Of a stretch of 64,000 nucleotides of DNA, positions 56,860 to 64,000 are shown piece by piece. The position numbers and the translations under genes were made by a program. The notes under the pieces are model-generated. The model made no database searches and was not told the DNA's origin. It saw only the letters and a list, made by a program, of their open reading frames with translations. The stretch comes from Chitinophaga niastensis. GTDB taxonomy: Bacteria; Bacteroidota; Bacteroidia; Chitinophagales; Chitinophagaceae. Position 1 is the first letter of the stretch. Each line of letters begins with the position of its first letter. Location: positions 124,001 through 188,000 of the forward strand of contig NZ_PYAW01000005.1 in the NCBI RefSeq assembly GCF_003014755.1, in the 5' to 3' direction.

Positions 56860-57843
56860 ATGGATTTTTTAAAAGTATCAAACATCAGTAAACAACAGCA
56901 AGGAGTTTTTATAGTAAAGGATGTTAGTTTTACACAGCAGCAGTTTCAGAAGATGGTGATTGCTGGTGAAACGGGTTCGGGTAAAAGCACACTGATGAAA
57001 ACCATAGGAGGGCTGAGTCAACCGGATGCTGGTACGGTGTTGTTTGAAAATGTGCGGGTAGAAGGTCCTCTGGAAGTATTGATACCAGGACAACCGGGAA
57101 CAGCGTACCTGTCGCAGCATTTTGAACTGCGCAATAATTACCGGGTAGAGGAAATTCTGTCGTATGCCAACAAATTATCAGACGAAGACGCCGCAGAAAT
57201 ATATGCTATCTGCAGGATCTCTCACTTATTGAAAAGAAAAACTGACCAGGTATCAGGAGGAGAGAAACAGAGAATTGCGATGGCGAGGTTACTCATATCT
57301 GCTCCCAGGCTTTTTTTGCTGGATGAACCCTATTCTAACCTGGATATGATCCATAAAAGTATCCTGAAAGGAGTGATCAATGATATAGGTGAGCAGCTGG
57401 GAATTACCTGTATGCTGATTTCCCATGATCCGCTTGATATACTCCCGTGGGCCGATGAAATCCTGGTGATGAAAGAAGGGGAAATTGTGCAACAGGGCAC
57501 TCCCCAACAGATTTATAATCAGCCGGTGAATGAATATGTGGCCAGATTGTTCGGTAAGTATAATTTAATTACACCAGCCCGTTCCGGCGTACTTGCAGGA
57601 TTGCCGGGCATTGCATTGAACGGTAAAAATATCTTTATCCGTCCGGAGGATTTCAGGGTGGTATCAACTCCCGGCGAGGCGCTTACCGGAAAAGTAAATC
57701 AACTCACTTTCTTTGGCAGTTATACAGAGATGGAAGTCCTGCTGGCAGAAGATATCATCACGGTAAAAACAGCAATCTCCAATATGAAAAAGGGGGATAC
57801 TGTGCATGTAGCTGTAGCTCCCGATGCAGTATGGTATTTTTAG
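56860..57843 (+). CDS. ABC transporter ATP-binding protein with TOBE-like domain
   Basis: The 327-residue protein (ATG at 56860; a TTG 27 bases upstream extends a non-conserved leader) has Walker A GETGSGKST, signature VSGGEKQR, Walker B LFLLDEP with catalytic Glu, and the H-loop His in LISHDP. The C-terminal part (about 235-327) resembles a TOBE domain (NIFIRPEDFRVV), as in Fe3+, sulfate or polyamine importers. No permease or binding protein is encoded next to it, so its partner is elsewhere. It is cytoplasmic and peripheral to the membrane. Confidence 0.9.
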   Translation: MDFLKVSNISKQQQGVFIVKDVSFTQQQFQKMVIAGETGSGKSTLMKTIGGLSQPDAGTVLFENVRVEGPLEVLIPGQPGTAYLSQHFELRNNYRVEEILSYANKLSDEDAAEIYAICRISHLLKRKTDQVSGGEKQRIAMARLLISAPRLFLLDEPYSNLDMIHKSILKGVINDIGEQLGITCMLISHDPLDILPWADEILVMKEGEIVQQGTPQQIYNQPVNEYVARLFGKYNLITPARSGVLAGLPGIALNGKNIFIRPEDFRVVSTPGEALTGKVNQLTFFGSYTEMEVLLAEDIITVKTAISNMKKGDTVHVAVAPDAVWYF

Positions 57844-57848
57844 GGATT

Positions 57849-58241
57849 TTATTTAGCATTACCTGTAAATCCGTTATACGGCTTATTTCTAAGCATGACC
57901 CATGTTCTGTCGTAGGATACAGCGTAGTGCACCAATACAATAATTGCCATCCACCAGCTTAGCTGTACATATCCTAATGCATGCAGTCCCCAAACTGCTG
58001 CACCAAATAATCCTAGTTCCAGTAACAGTCGAATCTGGCCGGGAATTGCCACGGGCGCAGGTTTTGGATCATTAGGAATACGGAATATTCCCCAGAGTGC
58101 CGCCGCTATTAAAGGCAGGCCCACTGCAGCGATGTAACTCATCCAATGGTCTCCCAGGTGCCAGCCCCAACAGCCTAATACAATCAGCATAATTATTTCC
58201 AATAAAAAACGGACTGCTAAATTAACAGGGTTTGTATTCAT
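57849..58241 (-). CDS. YrdB/DUF2568 family membrane protein
   Basis: The start is taken at the ATG at 58239-58241 (130 residues); a longer frame upstream reads through the leader of the divergent hydrolase gene and is not credible. The protein has four membrane helices (around 8-27, 35-53, 70-87 and 93-110), with RFLLEIIMLIVLGCWGWHLG at the N-terminus and YDRTWVMLRNKP near the end, as in the DUF2568 family. The function is unknown. It converges with the ABC ATPase gene, whose stop is five bases away. Confidence 0.85.
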   Translation of the reverse strand: MNTNPVNLAVRFLLEIIMLIVLGCWGWHLGDHWMSYIAAVGLPLIAAALWGIFRIPNDPKPAPVAIPGQIRLLLELGLFGAAVWGLHALGYVQLSWWMAIIVLVHYAVSYDRTWVMLRNKPYNGFTGNAK

Positions 58242-58308
58242 AGTAGTTGGGTAGGTGATAGCCTTATTTCTAGCAAAATAATTAATTTCAATTGTTATCT
58301 TAACATTT

Positions 58309-58974
58309 ATGAAAAAGTATTTTTGCCTTTTATTGTTTACCCTATTGGGCTTCACCGGATATCTTTCGGCGCAGAGCAAACCCAGTTTTCAGAGCGATAT
58401 CCAGACAATACTGAATTATGATAAAATATATGCACCACCGGAGCATCCGATCCTGTTTATAGGAAGTTCTTCTATCAGGAAATGGGACGATCTTGAAAGC
58501 GTATTTAGTAAGTATGTAGTATTGAACAGAGGCTTTGGTGGCGCACTTACCAATGATGTAACCTATTACGCCAACAAAATTATCTTTCCATATCATCCAC
58601 GTCAGATAGTGATATATGTAGGGGAGAATGACCTGCCCGATGCCGGTACTACCGCCGATATTATTTTCAGCCGGTTCAAAAATTTGTATGCAACAATAAG
58701 AAGTCAACTGCCCAAAGTGCCCATTATTTATATCTCTATTAAGCCAAGTCCGGTCAGGGAAGCCTTTTTTGCGAAGGCACAACAAACGAACAAATTGATC
58801 AAAACATTCCTGGCAACAGAAAAAAATACGGTATTCATAGATGTGTATTCACTGATGCTCGACAAGGAAGGAAAGCCCCGCAGGGAACTGTTTATAGGGG
58901 ATATGCTACATATGAATAAGAAGGGATACGCCATATGGGAAAAAGTAGTGGAGCCTCATTTAGTCGAAAAATGA
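58309..58974 (+). CDS. Exported SGNH/GDSL hydrolase
   Basis: The 221-residue protein has a signal peptide (about 1-22, ending LSAQ). The SGNH blocks are ILFIGSSSIRKWDDL (nucleophile Ser in GSSS), LNRGFGGALTNDV, YVGENDL and DMLHMNKKGYAIW with the catalytic Asp and His (Asp-x2-His). This is the acetylhydrolase-like branch, esterases that act on small or carbohydrate-linked esters in the periplasm. It differs from the SGNH protein at 5104 by lacking a sorting domain. It is divergent from the DUF2568 gene. Confidence 0.88.
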   Translation: MKKYFCLLLFTLLGFTGYLSAQSKPSFQSDIQTILNYDKIYAPPEHPILFIGSSSIRKWDDLESVFSKYVVLNRGFGGALTNDVTYYANKIIFPYHPRQIVIYVGENDLPDAGTTADIIFSRFKNLYATIRSQLPKVPIIYISIKPSPVREAFFAKAQQTNKLIKTFLATEKNTVFIDVYSLMLDKEGKPRRELFIGDMLHMNKKGYAIWEKVVEPHLVEK

Positions 58975-59005
58975 GGGAAGGAAATTCATAGCTGGTCTTA
59001 CAAAA

Positions 59006-60463
59006 TTATTTGTTTCGCCGGTGCGGCAGTTTATACCTGAATATCAGTTGTACCTGCACCGGCGATTTTATTTTTGTTAATACGGTGTCGGAGCGGTTCG
59101 TGTTAATGGGTACGCCTATACGAATCCCGGTTTGCCATCTGGGGGCATCGTAATACACTTCACCTGTAGCCTGCCAGTCCAGGTTATAGGAACGTTCTTT
59201 TACAAATTCTTTTGCGCCATTAAAGAAGGGATCGGAGAGTATTGGATTTTTATTGACTCTCTGTTGATAAGTATTGGCCTTTTGCCAGTAATTAATTTGT
59301 ATGCCTGCAGCTGCCTGCCATTGTCTGCTAATATGATGATGGTAGGCCAATGATGTGCTCCACCCAAATTTTTTGGTCAATGCTTTTATTTGTTTGCGGA
59401 CAACGCCAAAGGTATCCGTAGTGGTTTTTTCCTGGTAGATATGATCATTATATGTTTGCGAGGTAAATGGTACGAGGTCGAGCGAAACGCTGGAATTTTT
59501 CCATTGCCTTACAATGCGGGCTCCCGGAAGCAGCATCCGGTATGCCTGGTTATTGCCGTTAGGTCCTGTAAAGTAATAGGCGTTACCAGCAAGGGGAACA
59601 GGGAAAGCCCATTGCAACATTAACTGCCAGTGTTGTATGTGGTCTTTATGTGTACGAATACCTGCTGTTATAGAAAGGGCGCCGTCCGGACGGGCTTTGA
59701 GTAATTTGGAACTATCCGGAACAGCTAATGGCAATGATTGCAGCAGTTGGGCAGTGCTGCCTGTTGTGGTGATAGCAGCAGTTGTTGGGGTATAGGTCTC
59801 ATTTTCGCCCTGTTGTTGCAGTGTTTGTGCTATATATTTTGCGTTTGATTTTTTTAAAGATTTATTTAGAGCGATAATGGATGATTTTTGATGTTTATTA
59901 TCAGGAATATCTTTCGCATTGGTTTTCTCTTCTTTTTCCGGTAATGTGATGCCGGCTATTGAAGCATTGGTGACAGTTGTTTTTAATGTCGGGTGGTTAG
60001 TTTGTTGTTGCTGGAGTGTATCCGTATCTATTCCTATTTCCGTTTTTGTTCCAGCTTCAGCTCCAGTGCCTGTATCTGTTCCGGCTATCACACCTGGTTG
60101 CCATACCGGTGTATGTCTTCCGGATATTACCGGATCATTTACTGTTTGTTGTTTACTGATAGTATCCCATGTGATATAGGAGCGTGCCATTGATGCACTG
60201 TCTGCCGCTGTTGTTTGTGCAGTTGCAGGAGCTTGTTGGTGTGTATGCGTATGTTGTACAGTGAGGAGCGCCACAGCAATGCCGCCGGTTACTGCCACTA
60301 CCGCCGCTATTTTCATATATTTTGCCCAACGAAATTGGTTGGCGGATGGCAACGAGGCTTGCAGCCGCCGATCCATATCCGCCCAGCCTTCCCCGACAGG
60401 TGGAATCTGAATAGGGGAGTCCTTTTCATTGATAAAACCCTTATGGAAGCTATTTTCTCTCAC
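59006..60463 (-). CDS. Anti-sigma-like inner-membrane protein with C-terminal beta-barrel-like domain
   Basis: The 485-residue protein begins with a 45-residue soluble part (PPVGEGWADMDRRL), one membrane helix (about 50-69), a Thr/Gln/Ala-rich low-complexity linker (about 72-255), and a C-terminal beta-rich domain (about 260-485) with alternating aromatic strands like small outer-membrane barrels (ALSITAGIRT, WQLMLQWAFP, VQVQLIFRYKL). It has no signal peptide. It starts at a GTG (60461-60463) eight bases after the stop of an ECF sigma gene, the position of an anti-sigma factor. It is unlike FecR. The fusion would connect the inner membrane to the periplasm or outer membrane, which is inference. 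Confidence 0.75.
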   Translation of the reverse strand: MRENSFHKGFINEKDSPIQIPPVGEGWADMDRRLQASLPSANQFRWAKYMKIAAVVAVTGGIAVALLTVQHTHTHQQAPATAQTTAADSASMARSYITWDTISKQQTVNDPVISGRHTPVWQPGVIAGTDTGTGAEAGTKTEIGIDTDTLQQQQTNHPTLKTTVTNASIAGITLPEKEEKTNAKDIPDNKHQKSSIIALNKSLKKSNAKYIAQTLQQQGENETYTPTTAAITTTGSTAQLLQSLPLAVPDSSKLLKARPDGALSITAGIRTHKDHIQHWQLMLQWAFPVPLAGNAYYFTGPNGNNQAYRMLLPGARIVRQWKNSSVSLDLVPFTSQTYNDHIYQEKTTTDTFGVVRKQIKALTKKFGWSTSLAYHHHISRQWQAAAGIQINYWQKANTYQQRVNKNPILSDPFFNGAKEFVKERSYNLDWQATGEVYYDAPRWQTGIRIGVPINTNRSDTVLTKIKSPVQVQLIFRYKLPHRRNK

Positions 60464-60471
60464 AGATATAA

Positions 60472-61005
60472 CTATTTATTCAGATAGTATTGCGCTAATA
60501 TTGGCTTTAATTTACTTCTCGTTTCGCTCAGGTGCCATTTTACTGTACCCGGACGTAGTTGTAGCCTTTCACTTATTTCCGGGATTGAAAATTCTTCCAG
60601 GTAATAAAGACAACAAACTGTTCTTGTAGCGGGAGGCAGCACATCCAATAACTTGTAAATATCTTTCCATTCCAGTTTGCTCAAACCCGGATCGTTTTCA
60701 TCCGGTGTAAAATCATTCAGTTCCAGATGTGCAGGCCATCTGCGTTTTTTAAGTTTATCCAATGCGGCGTTTCTGACGATAGTATAAACCCAGTTAAAAA
60801 ATTCACCTTTCCCGTGATCGTACTTGCCAATATGCCTGAATACCAGCATCATACCATCATTCAGGGCTTCCAAAGCCTCATTGTTATCACTGAAAAACTT
60901 CCGGCATAATAAAAAAAGCGCCGGATAAAACTTATAGTAAAGTTTTTCCTGACTACGTCGGTTGTTACCAGCACATTCCCTTATTAGTTGTTCCAGGTTT
61001 TCCAA
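60472..61005 (-). CDS. ECF RNA polymerase sigma factor
   Basis: From a TTG at 61003-61005 the protein has 177 residues, matching the family's usual beginning (LENLEQLIRECAG). A longer frame with an ATG at 61098 adds 31 residues rich in Phe and Arg that do not fit. Region 2 covers SQEKLYYKFYPALFLLCRKFF and the following helices; region 4 shows LPPATRTVCCLYYLEEFSIPEISERLQLRPGTVKWHLSETRSKLK. It should control its own envelope-linked regulon together with the membrane protein gene directly downstream. The sigma has no hydrophobic tail, unlike the other two ECF factors in the window. Confidence 0.88.
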   Translation of the reverse strand: MENLEQLIRECAGNNRRSQEKLYYKFYPALFLLCRKFFSDNNEALEALNDGMMLVFRHIGKYDHGKGEFFNWVYTIVRNAALDKLKKRRWPAHLELNDFTPDENDPGLSKLEWKDIYKLLDVLPPATRTVCCLYYLEEFSIPEISERLQLRPGTVKWHLSETRSKLKPILAQYYLNK

Positions 61006-61194
61006 ATGTTGTATCCTTCGCAGTATAAAAAATAGGCGTCGATCAATAAAGAAATGAAAATGTTGCCATTGCGTAAAGCAATATAGCAACACTTTCATGG
61101 TAAAATACACTAAGTGCAATTAAACTTTGGCTACCCAATAGCGGCAGGCCGGGCTAACAGTTGGCAGAGGCGTCAATGAACGCCGCGGTAACTA

Positions 61195-61548
61195 TTAGTG
61201 GTTCCGGTGACGCAGGCTATCTCCAGGATAATGCGGTATACTATCTCCAGGATAATGTGGAATGCTGTCTACCGGTGGACGCGGAATGCTATCTCCCGGG
61301 TGGTGCGGAATGCTATCTCCCGGGTGATGCGGGATAGTATCTCCCGGATGATGTGGGATAGTATCTCCAGGATGATGAGGAATTCCAGGATGAAGGTGGC
61401 TGGTATCCCCTGGAATGGAATCGCGTTTTGCACTCAGCAAGGCTTTTTCCTTTGCTATCTGATCCGGCGTACTCATATCCTTGCGGCATCCGAATATAAA
61501 GCCAATACCCAGCAGCAGCATTACTAAATAGAGTGGTACATTTTTCAT
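61195..61548 (-). CDS. Small lipoprotein with tandem HHPGDSIP repeats
   Basis: The 117-residue protein has a lipoprotein signal (LGIGFIFGC, Cys21), a short helical linker, and from residue 58 seven tandem octapeptides: HHPGDTIP twice, HHPGDSIP twice, RPPVDSIP, HYPGDSIP and HYPGDSLR. It is rich in His, Asp and Pro and is likely disordered and surface-attached. Clustered His and Asp suggest possible metal binding, but this is inference. It lies 190 bases upstream of the ECF sigma gene on the same strand. I know of no named family. Confidence 0.7.
   Translation of the reverse strand: MKNVPLYLVMLLLGIGFIFGCRKDMSTPDQIAKEKALLSAKRDSIPGDTSHLHPGIPHHPGDTIPHHPGDTIPHHPGDSIPHHPGDSIPRPPVDSIPHYPGDSIPHYPGDSLRHRNH
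61210..61377 (-). repeat. 24-bp tandem repeat, seven units
   Basis: Seven 24-base units (168 bases) encode the octapeptide repeats of the lipoprotein. The units are nearly identical (CTATCTCC(A/C)GGATAATG-like and GTATCTCCCGG-like) with silent and conservative changes, including one RPPV variant, so the array is a coding minisatellite prone to slippage. Confidence 0.9.
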
Positions 61549-61650
61549 GAGAAAGTATTTGACATAGTAAACGGGTGCTAAATAGCAAAAGGTTGGGTAA
61601 ATAGAAAAAAAAGTATCTTGCCTCCCAAATTAACACATTCATTATTACGC

Positions 61651-62106
61651 ATGATACTAGATACACTGCAAAACGCCCATCTTTATTACCGTCTTGGCAT
61701 CAAATTTATCAAGGCATTTGAATACCTGGCGCAAACGGATTTTACTACGGTGGAAAAAGGCAAATATGAAATAGATGGCACCAATATCTACGCCATCGTT
61801 AATGAATATGATACGGTGGCTGCTGCTACGGAACAAATGGAATCACATAAAAAGTATATCGACGTACAATATATTGTTTCAGGCTCGGAGTTAATAGGCC
61901 ATGATTTCCTGCAACAACAGGTACCATCCAAAGCTTACGACCAGTCGGCAGACTTTATGCTGTTTGCAGAAGATCCCGTTTTCTTTTCCAGGCTGGAACA
62001 AGGAATGTTCGCTATTTTTTTCCCTTCTGACTTACATATGCCTAATATTATGGTGTCCACACCTATGCAGGTGAAAAAGGTAGTGATTAAGATAAGTGTG
62101 GAATAG
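61651..62106 (+). CDS. YhcH/YjgK/YiaL family protein (DUF386)
   Basis: The 151-residue protein (ATG at 61651; an upstream start at 61618 is not conserved) matches the YhcH/YjgK/YiaL family: MILDTLQNA at the N-terminus, FEYLAQTDFTTVEKGKYEIDGTNIYAIVNEYDT, ESHKKYIDVQYIVSGSELIG and FAIFFPSDLHMPN with candidate cupin-like metal ligands (His, Asp and His). The fold is a beta-barrel cupin. Homologues sit near sialic-acid or L-xylulose pathways and may act as sugar anomerases or isomerases. No such pathway is adjacent, so the substrate remains open. Confidence 0.9.
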   Translation: MILDTLQNAHLYYRLGIKFIKAFEYLAQTDFTTVEKGKYEIDGTNIYAIVNEYDTVAAATEQMESHKKYIDVQYIVSGSELIGHDFLQQQVPSKAYDQSADFMLFAEDPVFFSRLEQGMFAIFFPSDLHMPNIMVSTPMQVKKVVIKISVE

Positions 62107-62186
62107 CTTTTAGCTATTAGCTTTTAGCCCATCAGGAAGGCCTCTTTTTATAAAACTAATTGCTAAAAGCTAAGTGCTAACAGCTA
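62104..62186. repeat. Second copy of the TTAGC-rich inverted repeat
   Basis: The left arm, 62104-62128 (TAGCTTTTAGCTATTAGC and on), pairs with the right arm, 62162-62186, at 22 of 25 positions across a 33-base loop. The right arm shares the AGCTGTTAGCnnTTAGCTTTTAGC core with the element at 52434-52533. It begins inside the stop codon of the YhcH gene. Confidence 0.8.
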
Positions 62187-62331
62187 ATAACATACGACTA
62201 AAACATAACAGGAAGGCGCTACTGCTGCCGATAACAGATGAACTTTATATACCACGTGAACATGAATATTCCCTGTAATATCTATACCGGTGACTGATTC
62301 AATTTTCTACACCTAAGTATTTTTCTGCGCT

Positions 62332-62961
62332 ATGAACAGCGATCAACCAAAACCATCCCGGGACCAACCAGTTACAGGTTATCCGGGGAGCGAGACAGCA
62401 GCTAATGTCATTTTATGGAATCGTGTGCGTCAAAACGACCAGGAAGCCCTGGTGGGATTGTACGAACACCTGTATTTGCAGCTGGTTAATTACGGAATCC
62501 GCATCTGTAGCGATGTAGAGCTGACCAAAGATGCTATTAACGACATGTTCCTGGAAATATGGGATCAGCGGCAAAAGCTGCACGAGGTGAGCAATGTAAA
62601 GTCGTACCTCTTCACTTACCTGCGTCGCAAAATATTTGCAGGTATCCGTCAGACAAAAAAATCCCTGCTGGCTGCAGATGTTTTTTCCGATGATACTTCC
62701 CCCCACGAGCTTTCATATGAAGAATGTATTGTAGCGGTACAGGCCACAGAAGAAATAAAACAAAAAATAAAACGGGCCATCTCCAGGCTTACGCCCCGTC
62801 AAAAAGAACTGGTCCAGCTCCGTTATTTCGACGGACTGAGTATGGAAGAAGTAGGTAAAAGGGCTGGTATCACTACTAAAACCGCTTATAATACCCTGGG
62901 CTTTGCCTTAAAAACATTGTCCGTAGAGTTTATGATATGGGTGATATTATCACTTTTCTAA
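62332..62961 (+). CDS. ECF RNA polymerase sigma factor (FecR-linked)
   Basis: The 209-residue sigma factor has region 2 near residues 28-95 (DQEALVGLYEHLYLQLVNYGIRI, then INDMFLEIWDQRQKL) and region 4 near 138-195 (RLTPRQKELVQLRYFDGLSMEEVGKRAGITTKTAYNTLGFALKTL). A hydrophobic tail of about 10 residues (FMIWVILSLF) ends the protein, like the tail on the sigma factor at 20968. The FecR gene follows after 66 bases, so this is a third regulatory pair, presumably for a SusC/SusD locus beyond the window. Confidence 0.93.
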   Translation: MNSDQPKPSRDQPVTGYPGSETAANVILWNRVRQNDQEALVGLYEHLYLQLVNYGIRICSDVELTKDAINDMFLEIWDQRQKLHEVSNVKSYLFTYLRRKIFAGIRQTKKSLLAADVFSDDTSPHELSYEECIVAVQATEEIKQKIKRAISRLTPRQKELVQLRYFDGLSMEEVGKRAGITTKTAYNTLGFALKTLSVEFMIWVILSLF

Positions 62962-63027
62962 AAAAAATTGTCGATTCTCTTGGGAATAATTCCCGATTCC
63001 TTACACTATCCCTTAGTAACTGTAATA

Positions 63028-64000
63028 ATGAACCAAAATTTTAGCATCGCTGAAGATTTCCTGCTGGATGATTCTTTCCTGCGCTATTGCATGGGAACTC
63101 ATGAACAGGATATTCAACACTGGGAAAAATGGATCGCCGGAAATCCGGACAAGCGCCCTGCTTTTGATAGGGCTATCCTATTATTCGGTATCATCAACGG
63201 GCAACAGGGCAGATTGGATGTGGAGGTGAAGAAATTCAGGTCCCTGTTAGCGGAGCATATCGCTAAAACACCAGTAACAGGAAAGGTACGTAATCTCCGC
63301 TGGTGGCGTGCCGCCGCTGCCATCTTCCTCCTGGGAGCAGGAGCAGCTACAGGTTATCATTTCATGGGTAAAAAGGCAAGAACTTCCGCCACTAACGCTG
63401 CTATGGCTGATGTAATGCCCGGTATGTCCAAAGCCAAACTGGTATTAGGCGATGGCACAGTAGTACAGTTGGATTCTTCTCATACTAATCAGTTAAAAGA
63501 AAAAGACGGGACCCTTATTGATAAAGACAACGGGCAACTGGTGTATGACGTAACACGTAATACCAGCGAAAAAATAATGTTCAATACTTTGTCCACCCCA
63601 CGTGGCGGCGAATATCAGCTGGTATTGCCCGATGGCAGCAAAGTATGGCTGAATGCAGCTTCCTCCCTTCGTTTTCCTACAAAATTTGTTGCATCCGACA
63701 GAACAGTATACCTCACCGGGGAAGCTTATTTCGAAGTAGCACCAAATGCACAACAACCTTTTCATGTAGAGCTGAGCAATGGCCTGAATATAACCGTGCT
63801 GGGCACCGCTTTCAACATAATGGATTACGATGATGAAAGTACGGTGAAGACGACCCTGGTATCCGGTAAAGTAAAAGTATCGCAGGAAACAGGTAACAGT
63901 GTGCTGCTGGCCCCGGCACAGGAGGCGGTGCTGAACAAACAGCAGCAGCATATAGCCGTAAATGAAGCAGATATAGATAAAACCATTGCCTGGAAGATGG
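63028..64000 (+). CDS. FecR family anti-sigma regulator (partial, runs off the window)
   Basis: The frame opens at the ATG at 63028 and stays open to the end of the window (324 codons). It encodes an N-terminal cytoplasmic part, a membrane helix with RAAAAIFLLGAGAATGY (about residue 95-112), and a FecR domain (about 190-290: STPRGGEYQLVLPDGSKVWLNAASSL, then GEAYFEVAP and ITVLGTAFNI). The C-terminal secretin-like region and stop lie outside. It is paired with the ECF sigma gene 66 bases upstream and should relay a signal from a TonB-dependent transporter. Confidence 0.92.
   Translation, partial: MNQNFSIAEDFLLDDSFLRYCMGTHEQDIQHWEKWIAGNPDKRPAFDRAILLFGIINGQQGRLDVEVKKFRSLLAEHIAKTPVTGKVRNLRWWRAAAAIFLLGAGAATGYHFMGKKARTSATNAAMADVMPGMSKAKLVLGDGTVVQLDSSHTNQLKEKDGTLIDKDNGQLVYDVTRNTSEKIMFNTLSTPRGGEYQLVLPDGSKVWLNAASSLRFPTKFVASDRTVYLTGEAYFEVAPNAQQPFHVELSNGLNITVLGTAFNIMDYDDESTVKTTLVSGKVKVSQETGNSVLLAPAQEAVLNKQQQHIAVNEADIDKTIAWKM

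Noticed and set aside
61006-61119. Longer N-terminus for the ECF sigma at 60472
   Set aside because: The extra residues are Phe/Arg-rich and lie before the usual LENLEQ start of the family, so a TTG start at 61005 is preferred.
61210-61377. CRISPR-like array
   Set aside because: Units are contiguous 24-bp repeats with no spacers and encode an octapeptide repeat in a lipoprotein gene.
1-64000. tRNA, rRNA, prophage, insertion sequence or CRISPR loci
   Set aside because: Gaps are short and no cloverleaf, transposase, integrase or spaced direct repeat was recognised by eye; a tRNA search could still find a missed gene.

Overview
The window looks like a chromosomal segment of a Bacteroidota bacterium, most likely Chitinophaga or a close relative in the Chitinophagaceae. 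The grounds are two SusC/SusD pairs, several ECF sigma factors with FecR-type anti-sigma regulators, type IX secretion sorting domains on two exported enzymes, A-rich start regions without Shine-Dalgarno motifs, many glycoside hydrolases, and a large number of small DUF, DinB, SRPBCC and dihydrofolate-reductase-like genes. The genus is an inference from gene style; no rRNA, tRNA, phage, insertion sequence or CRISPR array was seen.

Layout. 1-11.3 kb holds mixed single genes: the tail of an MFS transporter, a dodecin-like protein, DoxX, a GH97 glycosidase, DUF2461, a secreted SGNH hydrolase, a GNAT, an APC permease with a Rieske oxygenase, and an SRPBCC/DHFR-like operon. 11.4-21.6 kb is a complete minus-strand polysaccharide utilisation locus (PUL): ECF sigma, FecR, STN-type SusC, SusD, then GH2. 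21.8-26.4 kb is an acyltransferase/LytS-type kinase/LytTR regulator operon followed by a Crp-type regulator and a membrane protein. 26.6-44 kb is mixed: a methyltransferase, an Ada-like zinc protein with a 2-oxoglutarate oxygenase, a second acyltransferase, a decapitated HAD phosphatase, a sulfatase, a modular GH8, an M24 peptidase, a MacB-type permease, a GlxA-type regulator and a YXWGXW protein. 44.2-56.6 kb is a second PUL: a divergent DeoR regulator, then SusC, SusD, GH20, GntP permease, RidA, a 2-keto-3-deoxygluconate-kinase-like PfkB protein and an M19 dipeptidase. 56.8-64 kb holds an orphan ABC ATPase, a second SGNH hydrolase, an ECF sigma next to an unusual inner-membrane/beta-barrel protein, a repeat lipoprotein, a YhcH protein, and the start of a third ECF/FecR system cut by the window end.

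How it fits together. The two PULs are wired differently. The first has an STN domain on SusC plus sigma/FecR, the usual cell-surface signalling relay. The second has no STN and sits beside a DeoR-type repressor, which normally senses a cytoplasmic sugar phosphate. Its enzymes suggest capture of a beta-N-acetylhexosaminide-containing substrate, periplasmic GH20 cleavage, import of a small acid by GntP, imine clean-up by RidA, and phosphorylation of a keto-deoxy sugar acid. At least one step (a dehydratase or deaminase) is not encoded nearby.

The most unusual non-coding signals are a 217-bp element with 71-bp perfect inverted arms (56588-56804), a 52-bp near-perfect palindrome (24892-24943), and a dispersed TTAGC-rich inverted repeat found after two different genes (52434-52533 and 62104-62186). 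All inverted repeats and motifs were read by eye from the sequence; no searches were run.
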